A stretch of 64,000 nucleotides of DNA from Rhytidiadelphus loreus (lineage: Eukaryota; Streptophyta; Bryopsida; Hypnales; Hylocomiaceae): contig OX344761.1 in NCBI GenBank assembly GCA_947034895.1, positions 35,228,863-35,292,862 of the forward strand. Reading direction: 5' to 3'. Below are positions 56,900 to 64,000 of this stretch, piece after piece (position 1 is the first letter of the stretch; each line of letters begins with the position of its first letter). The notes below the pieces were generated by a model that saw only the letters and a program-made list of their open reading frames with translations, did no database searches and was not told where the DNA came from. Position numbers and translations under genes: made by a program.

Positions 56900-58560
56900 C
56901 CTCAATGGCAAAGACATGTTTAATGTCTAAATACAACTTGAACAAGTGTCCTTGACAAACTTGTTGGGCAGCTACAAAATCTAAAATGTTTACATCCCGT
57001 TTTTGGGTAAAAGAGGACAAGTTTATCAATGCTCTCCAAAAGTGGCAAAAAGCATGTCATGTCCAACACAACATAAGGGTCGATGAGCTTTGCCAAAATG
57101 CCCTTAGCCTTTGTTATCACATGTTTTGCATTCCAAAGCATAATTGACATAGTTAGCACCAATCTAAGAAATGGAAAAGAGAACTTCAAGTTCTATGAAA
57201 AATTCAACAATAATACAAACTTCATAGCTTAGCCCAAAATTTTAGTAGTAGACAAATTCTAGAACTTAGCCAAAAAAATTCAGTATTAGACAAACTCCAC
57301 AACTTGGCCCAAGAATTTAGTAGTAAGACAAACTCATCAACTTAATTAGTTGAAAACATATAGCAATATGTCAAAAATATTTAACAATAAGACAAACTCT
57401 ACAACTTAGGCAAAAAAATTGATTAAGACTCAATAGTAAACATATCAAAGGAATGATATTGTTTCTTTGTTGTTTCTAGAATCAACATTCATCTTGGCTA
57501 TAATTGAGCAATATTCACTTAAAAGTCAACTAAAGGGATCAATTAAAGACACCCAATGTGTGGACTCATTCTTGAGCAACTTCAAACCTTTTGTTTCCAT
57601 CATGACTTCATGAGTGCAAGGTTTGCATGCAAAGTAGTTATAACACAGTTTGAATAGATCCTCAGTAGCAAACATTATATCTACAGAAGACAATGTCTTG
57701 AAGGCCAAGTTGCCTTTGTGAGCCATGTAGTGAAAATCCTACATAAAGGGCATGCATGGCTAGTTTGAATATGCTTCATCACTCCACTTCTCTGACCCTA
57801 GAAGGCGGCTACCCCATCAACACCATAGCACATAAGCTTAATTGCAATGGCTTTTGCAAACAATTCAACTTTATACTCAAAACTGAAACAATGATAGAGG
57901 TTAGATCATCTACTAAAGCTCTATCAACCTCAAGTTTTTACAACAAGATGAGCATGTGGACAAGACTTCAATGTTGCACAAAATAGTGAACAACAATGTA
58001 GCTTGGGTTATCCACAACACATGACTCATCAATAGTGATGGCAATGTATTGGAAAACCTCAATAATAGCTTTCATTTTATCTTGAATTATTGACCATATA
58101 CGAGATGCTGTTATCTAACCCGCCCATTAGTCCAATGCATCTTTGTTAAATTAGGGACTACAAGCAACTTATACAAGGCAAGTTTGGAATAGACCTTAGC
58201 CATTGGCCTACCATCACTTAGAACTTGAAACAAAGTAGTCAACTACACCCGTTTCTTTTAGGACTCAATAGAATTGTTACTATTGATTTGCTTCAAAATT
58301 GTAGTGGATTGGTTAGCAACTTACAACAACATTTTTTTATGCTTTGCCCTTTTTTCATGTGTCTATAGTGTATAAAGTTTGGGACCCATCAAATAGGCCT
58401 TCTTCTCTATTTTAGTGCACACATGATAGTGCACCATGTGCAATTCTCCATTAGATGCTAAGACCATCTAAGTAGTCCAAAGGCACTTGGTCGACTACTC
58501 CATTTGGAATTTGTGAACCAAATCATAGTTCTTCTTTGTGTACTTGGGGGTAGAAGAATT
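56900..58560 (-). pseudogene. hAT-type transposase relic (BED zinc finger, RNase H-like)
   Basis: On the minus strand, pieces read in family order. Near 58530-58330 is a BED-like zinc-finger region (HYHVCTKIEKKAYLMGPKL). Near 58120-57980 is a piece around MHWTNGRVR and its continuation. At 57726-57526 is AHKGNLAFKTLSSVDIM...GLKLLKNESTHWVSL, which matches the conserved 'HR.NLA.QTLS..GLKILKN..TRW' block of hAT-like transposases. At 57189-56920 is LPLLESIDKLVLF near the C-terminus. Stops, frameshifts and an inserted tandem array break the frame, so it is dead. It lies between two MITEs of the GGGTGATTGCAAG family, probably by coincidence. Confidence 0.65.
57225..57425. repeat. second array of the 35-38 bp unit
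   Basis: Units such as TAGTAGACAAATTCTAGAAC and TATTAGACAAACTCCACAAC, separated by 'ttagcc.aaaaaattcag', repeat about five times. The same unit family is present at 56440-56690, 540 bp away. Confidence 0.65.
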
Positions 58561-58985
58561 TCAAAGTCATCATTAGTAGATGATTCTTCACTCTTAAATG
58601 GTGCATGAAAGTTGTGCAATGCAACAAAGTCAAAGTTGTCTTAAGAGACACTAAATTCTAATTCGTCACTAGACAAGAGCATTGTAGCTCGAATAGATCC
58701 CAAGACTACAATGAAGATTGAATTAGTCTTTAATGCCCCCAACAGAGTCATGAGTTGAATCAAAAGATACAAGTGCTTCATATACAAGAGGAATAGAATT
58801 TGAATTGAGAGAAGATATTTGGTTTGTTGATGAAGTACATAGTTGTTGCCCTACTTCATTTGCCATGAATTCTAACTATCTTCTTTTCTTAAAGTGCTTC
58901 AACTTTCTTCAATGCCAATGCATTCATTACAATAGCCTACTCTACATCTACATGAGTAGAACTTCCATCTCCAATAGTCCAATCA

Positions 58986-59698
58986 CATGATTGCAAGAAA
59001 CACTATTTTTTTTTGTCCCCTTAGCCTCAAATCAATGATTTTGTGCTCATAACTTTTGCATCATATGTTAGTTTTTTATGAAATTTGAAACACAGGTGTA
59101 TATAGTAGTTGTAGACATTAAATAATTCTTTCTAATTTTTAAAAATTAGTTTATTATTTTTAAATAGCCCCCAATTGGATGTCTATCTTTGCCATTAAAG
59201 GGTTTTTTAGTACTAGCTTCGATCCAAAAATGAAAATTTGAAGGTCAAAATTGGGAGACAAGGACTTCTACTAAAGTTACACAACAATAGAAAGAAAATT
59301 TTAAAATAGTAAAGTCTCCACCTTCCACATATGCTCAAAATACACTCCCTTTGGGCAAGGGCAAAGGGTACAATTTTTTTTCCAAAGAATGATGCAAAAT
59401 TAATGGTTGAGATAGGAAAAATGAATAGTTTAGTTTAGTTTTTAGAATTATTTTACTATTTAAAAAAATTAAATATCAAAGTATCTATTTACTAGGCATT
59501 TTCTATCACTCTTTTTTTGTTCATAACTTTCAAAGATAAATCTTTCTAGGCCTAAATTCTTACACACTTGCTATTTTGAATGCTTTAAAATTTATTCATA
59601 TTTTATTTAATTTAAAATCTTTTTATTTCATAAGTTTCAATATTCATTGAAATAGTCCGTTTTGAGACAAAAATGGCAGGTGTTTTTTGCAACGATCC
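58986..59698 (+). mobile_element. GGGTGATTGCAAG-family MITE, copy C, about 713 bp
   Basis: It starts near CATGATTGCAAGAAACACTA and ends GGTGTTTTTTGCAACGATCC. It aligns with copy B in the same orientation over its whole length. The ends have lost the flanking TA symmetry. Confidence 0.7.
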
Positions 59699-60923
59699 AA
59701 CCACAAACTCAATGATTAGTGATTCCTATGTAGTAATCTCTAAAAGTCAAAATAAATCCACAATTCTTGCACACAATGTATAGATCACCAATCTCTAAAC
59801 ATTGATCTATAAACAACGCTCCTTGCGCAAATCACTGATCCCGTAACATTAATCCCTTAGTAGACCATTGAATTGGCGATCCCTACACTAGTAAACCTAA
59901 ATGCTCCGTAGTCCTTACCATCAAATTCAACAACACTCTTTGAAGCTTTCTAATTAAATTGTCGTGATGATCCTAGGGACCTAGGGATCTTGTCAAGGCT
60001 AACCTCAACGACAACAAATTGCACAAAGCTTGAAGATCAACCAACTCCACTTACAACCCAAAGTATAACGACCTCAAATGACCAAACACAAAAACACAAA
60101 GTCGCACCATAACTACATTCACATTGTAGCCAACAAAGAATAGGCAACAACCCTAAAACCATTACAACGTTCTTCATCCTACTTTACATTGTAACCGCCT
60201 CAATGTGTAATGATTAACGAAATAAAATCTACAATTGAAGACAAAAAATAGTAGGAATGGTAGCACATCTTCTCTCAACCACACAAATGAATACTAACAA
60301 TGAGGAAGGGTTTGCAACTCATGTAAACCTAAACTACCTACAATCCTACATTGTCCAACAATAACTTAATTACATGGAGCTACCGTTGCCACGATAAGGC
60401 CAAGTGTACACATAGAAAACATTGTGGCCATTGCCTAATTGCTAGTTCACCATGTTGCCACAATGACTACATCTTCTCTCAATCTTTGTAATGCCCAAAT
60501 CCTAGGATCACTAGTTTTTCACACTACCATAGGTCCATAGCAAACACATCTTCTCCCATGTATGTAACTCCCATATAATATGGCCTCGATTATAATCACT
60601 TATAATGTATTTTAGTCCAATTTCAAGCGGTTTAATTTGTTTTAATGTTGAAAACTCTTTCAGCCCTTTTAACAAGGTATCCAAAAATGTATATGTATGT
60701 GTATATACAATGAATATTCTTTGAGGACAATAATAGCATGAAAAATCTAATTATATGGTTTTGTTTTAATACGTATATCATGGGACTAGCTACTTAGTTT
60801 GGTTTTTTTTTCTTCTAATAACTATGCATAAAACACTATGAATGAATTTTAATTTTAATTGGAAGAAACTTCTTGCATGGATTTTTGAAAATTATGTATA
60901 AGTGTTTCAATTCTTTATATATA
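59699..60923. other. intergenic, no gene
   Basis: The first 900 bases are rich in CA/AC-type words (aacaaca, caactc), with no ORF resembling a protein. The rest is AT-rich. No RNA gene or element border was seen. Confidence 0.45.
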
Positions 60924-61640
60924 GGGTGATTGCAAGAAAGACCGAACGATTTTGGTAGCGTTTGGACAAAAACTGCGTTTTTTCTGCCCAGTACTAGGAA
61001 TACTACAAAATGGAGCAATCTCAGTTGTTGATCTGAAAAATCAACGGCCAATAGTACTTTTGAGTACTTTATAATACTGAAACAGTACTACTTAAAAAAA
61101 ATGACAGTTTGTCACATAAAGTAGATAAAATTAAGTATAAATTAATAAAAATTAGGAAATCATGAATAAAAAAAAACTAAAAATTGGACATTTATAAGGA
61201 CTTGATAGTGATTACATTTTATCAAAAACTAGAATTTGAAACCATCATAAAAGTTTGAAGTGCTATGCACAAGGGACCCCTATTTGCATGCATGTTGAGG
61301 ACAAAGAATTGTGTTTTTTTGAATTCTCTTTGGTGGGCATATGCCCATCTAGTGTGGGAATAGGCCACAAAAAGTCAAGTGAACATCATGTTTTTTAGAT
61401 ACTTCACAGTACTAAAAAACCCTAAAACGCAAAGTATGACAAATTAGCTAAATTGATATTTAATTATAAAATTATTTTTTAAATTTTTTTGAAAAATAAA
61501 AAATCTCATGTTTTCTGAGTTATCAATCTTTCATAAAAATTTCGAGTCCATTGGCTTCATTTTCCAAAAGTTACGGCCAAAACCAACTCCGTCACTTCAA
61601 TTGTGACACCTCATAGTACCGGTCTTTCTTGCAATCACCC
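60924..61640 (-). mobile_element. GGGTGATTGCAAG-family MITE, copy D, 717 bp
   Basis: Perfect terminal inverted repeats GGGTGATTGCAAGAAAGACC and its complement GGTCTTTCTTGCAATCACCC, flanked by TA (TATA) on both sides. This copy best defines the family ends and the TA target. The interior (AAAACTGCGTTTTTT, repeated 'tagtact' words) matches copy A in the same orientation but is more diverged in the right half. A minus-strand ORF across its left end is fortuitous. Confidence 0.85.
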
Positions 61641-62487
61641 TATAGTGAATTTTTTAAATAAATAAGGAACTCCAGATTTTTCTAACAACTCATTTTATTT
61701 AATTTGGTCTTCATTTAATTTTTTGGTCCTTTTAATTTGATATAATTTTTACAAAAGATGTCTTCTAAGCTATTTTAATGTTGATGACCCATGTGTTTAA
61801 TAGAAGAATTGCATACTCAAAATCTTCCCTCTATGTCCAACAGCTCAACCTTGTAACATCCAACCCTAGGTGGCACTGCTACCACTGCCAATGTTCTCGA
61901 CTTGACCACTCACTAATCCCAATTGAAGAAATTGTGTCATCCTCTAAAGATTATCAATGACAAATGAGGTTTCACAAAGACATGCCCACAACAATGAGTT
62001 CAAGACCTTTCTAATGGTATATAACATGCCTTGAAATTCAAAAAATTGTAGTTAGAAATCCCCAAAGAAATTTCTGTAGTAGTTTTGGAATTGTGTAGAA
62101 TAGTGGATAAAAGAACCGCACTTGATTATGAGGTTGTTTTTTTACCAACTTTTGTTATAGTGTTGGGTAGCAACAACAACAAAGACCATTCATCATTAGA
62201 TTTCAAATGCATACCAAACCCTAGAATCATTGGCATCACATCTTTGGCATCAAACACAATCTCCATTTTGGATTGTACTTTCACAATTTGGCAGATGTTA
62301 TGTGCTAACACTTCTCTCTTCATTGAAGTTAGATCTGAGGAAACCTAACTTGTGGCTATGCACATGGCAAGGTAATTGCACTCTGGCATTTTTGGAATTA
62401 TTTATTCCTTTTTTCCCACATGTTTTTTCCCACATGCTTGAAGTTGTATCTTTTTTTTTATGGGTGGAGGATGGGGTGGATTGAACA
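61641..62487. other. intergenic, no gene
   Basis: AT-rich sequence with overlapping short ORFs on both strands at 62085-62507. None resembles a known protein and no exon structure fits. Confidence 0.45.
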
Positions 62488-63441
62488 TTAATCCCTAAAC
62501 GCCCCAACTCCCGAAGGGACTAAAAGTGTCCTCTCATAGTTTCAAGTCAAATTCAAAGTGTTGTAAATGTCCAAACTCAATAAAACTGGTTGGAAAATTT
62601 GCGCTCTCTTTTATAGTTTGAGTAATAAAAATTTTAAATCAATTCAAGATGTACAGATTTCTTGTAAGCCAATTGAAGTTCACAGGTTCAATTTGATTTC
62701 ACCAAATTGCATTTGATGGCTGCAACTTTGGAGGCTTGTATCTCCATCATCCACTATTTGTTTTCAATAAAATTTGTTGGGTTATGTTTCCCTTAAAAGT
62801 CTAGTTATTGTGGTAAAATTTTCATGTCAATACATGTTTTTTTGAATGTTTGGGAGCAATTCAAAGTTCAAAATCCCAACATTTTTGGATTACAATGAAC
62901 TTCAACGGCTTGTTTCTTCTTCACAATGTTGGTTTTCAATTAAAAAAAATTGAAAAGTTGCGCATAGTGGTCTAGCTCATATCAATCCAAGAAGTTAAGA
63001 GTGGCTAAAAAGCATTTTAGTAGAAGGAAATTTAGCCTCATATGTGTTTTTTGCAACTTATCTTTTTTTTTTTTTGACATTTCAGAGCCATTTTGCAAAC
63101 ACAATGAGTCAAATGAAATGGTATTTTCTCTCACCAATGTGTTTGTATGTTGATTTTGAATCACTTTATAGTTTCAAGTTTTTTCATTTGAGTAGGCTCA
63201 AAAATCAAATTTCGCCTGCAAATGTGTTAGGAAAATTTTAGCATCCTTTAACACCTAAACATTATAATCTTGCAATCTATGAAGCCAAGTTATTCCAAAT
63301 TTGATTCATGTCATCTACAACATGTACTTTACAAGATTGTACTGTTGAGATTTCTTTACCTTAGTGAAATTTAGATTTATAACACTTCCAAAAGCAATGA
63401 TGTTGTTAAACTCCAAAAGTCCTAGGGCTTTTAGGGGTTAA
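62488..63441. mobile_element. TTAA-flanked element, 954 bp
   Basis: It starts TTAATCCCTAAACGCCCC and ends AGTCCTAGGGCTTTTAGGGG followed by TTAA. The ends are imperfect inverted repeats and resemble those at 8455, 35928 and 25094. It is AT-rich inside and non-coding. It is the longest simple member of the TTAA group in the window. Confidence 0.65.
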
Positions 63442-63492
63442 ATTGCTTAAGAAAAACTAACTGATTGACATATCTTGCATGCGTACCACTGC

Positions 63493-63627
63493 TATATAAT
63501 CCCAAACGCACTCATTCGATCAATCCAATTTCCGAAAATTGTCTGTCTTATGAATTAAGCTACCTTCCCCTAGCAACCAGTTCAAACTCAATCGTCGTCA
63601 TGGCATCTGCAGAAGGGACAACAGTCG
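63493..63627 (+). promoter_or_regulatory. possible TATA box and first coding exon of a gene leaving the window
   Basis: TATATAAT at 63493-63500 is followed by a leader that includes a two-codon upstream ORF (ATGAATTAA near 63550). An ATG in good context at 63600 reads MASAEGTTV up to a donor G|GTATGTG at 63627/63628. The composition becomes gene-like from here to the edge. The protein is not recognised. Confidence 0.3.
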
Positions 63628-64000
63628 GTATGTGTAGTAGTAGGATCTGAAGTACTTGCAAATTTACACGGCCTACACTGGCATCATTTGTTCGGAGGAG
63701 ATTCTCACGACCTCGCTCACTGCCGTTGCTGTGCAATTAAGCCATGCTGGGAATCGCCAACGCTGCCAACACCGCCTTTATCAAGGTCGGGGCCTCTTTG
63801 AATGGAGTGAATTTGGAGATCCCCTCTGATCGATGGCCCTCGGTTTCCTAAAGAGGACGTGTCTCACGAATGGATGCATGCATTCTTTGACGAAACCGTT
63901 GTGTGGCCACCATCCGTTGTTAATTGTCACCGGTGCAATATGCGGGAACTTGTCGAATCCCGAAACTGGCGACATTGACTGGCGTGGAACCATGAAGAAA
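63628..64000. other. right edge, GC-richer, possibly genic
   Basis: Balanced composition and short open stretches (IKVGASLNGVNLEIPSDRWP in one frame, EWMHAFFDETVVWPPSVVN in another) suggest coding or formerly coding DNA. No single frame stays open and no family was recognised. It could be exons of the gene beginning at 63600, or a pseudogene. Confidence 0.25.

Overview
The window is a stretch of nuclear genome from a land plant, AT-rich, gene-poor and heavily loaded with transposons. The evidence is two clearly plant-type secreted-protein genes with spliceosomal introns (a 13-exon family GH1 beta-glucosidase and an EG45/plant natriuretic peptide-like expansin-fold protein), CACTA elements with plant-type ends, and many MITEs. 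I cannot name the species. About 3 kb of coding sequence in 64 kb, 4-kb LTR-like units and nested insertions suggest a medium or large genome.

Layout. 1-5 kb: an intergenic start, then a 4.3-kb LTR-like unit (649-4970). 5-13.5 kb: AT-rich DNA with several elements flanked by TTAA, one nested in another (8051-9951 and 8455-9091), a pogo-type MITE with TA target duplication (9989-10707) and a strong hairpin (13346-13505). 16.4-22.3 kb: the beta-glucosidase gene on the plus strand, with every exon junction in phase and a 509-residue product. 22.8-25.3 kb: a PIF/Harbinger-like MITE and a 229-bp TTAA MITE. 26.1-27.4 kb: a four-exon gene for a 123-residue acidic protein I do not recognise. 28.8-36.4 kb: small foldback elements, the EG45-like gene on the minus strand (30764-31798, with TATA box and 5'-UTR intron), and a three-unit tandem array upstream of it.

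38-53 kb is the most complex part. A decayed piggyBac-superfamily transposase gene, keeping its three catalytic aspartates and its C-terminal cysteine-rich domain, was hit by two CACTA (En/Spm-type) elements in opposite orientation. One lies inside the coding sequence (40527-42963, target duplication ATT) and one lies behind it (44495-51442, TGA). The second CACTA was later invaded by a 4.1-kb LTR-like unit (44957-49053, duplication GTTTG) and by a 0.75-kb MITE (49332-50082, duplication TA). The layers can be dated relative to one another from the target duplications.

54-64 kb: three more copies of that same MITE family (TIR GGGTGATTGCAAG), a broken hAT-type transposase on the minus strand between two of them, a 954-bp TTAA element, and a possible gene start with a TATA box running off the right edge.

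The best candidate for something undescribed is the pairing of a piggyBac-like transposase relic, in a lineage where piggyBac is little known, with TTAA-flanked MITEs whose ends start CCC and finish GGG. These look like the non-autonomous partners of such a transposase. I saw no tRNA, rRNA, CRISPR array or prokaryotic operon.
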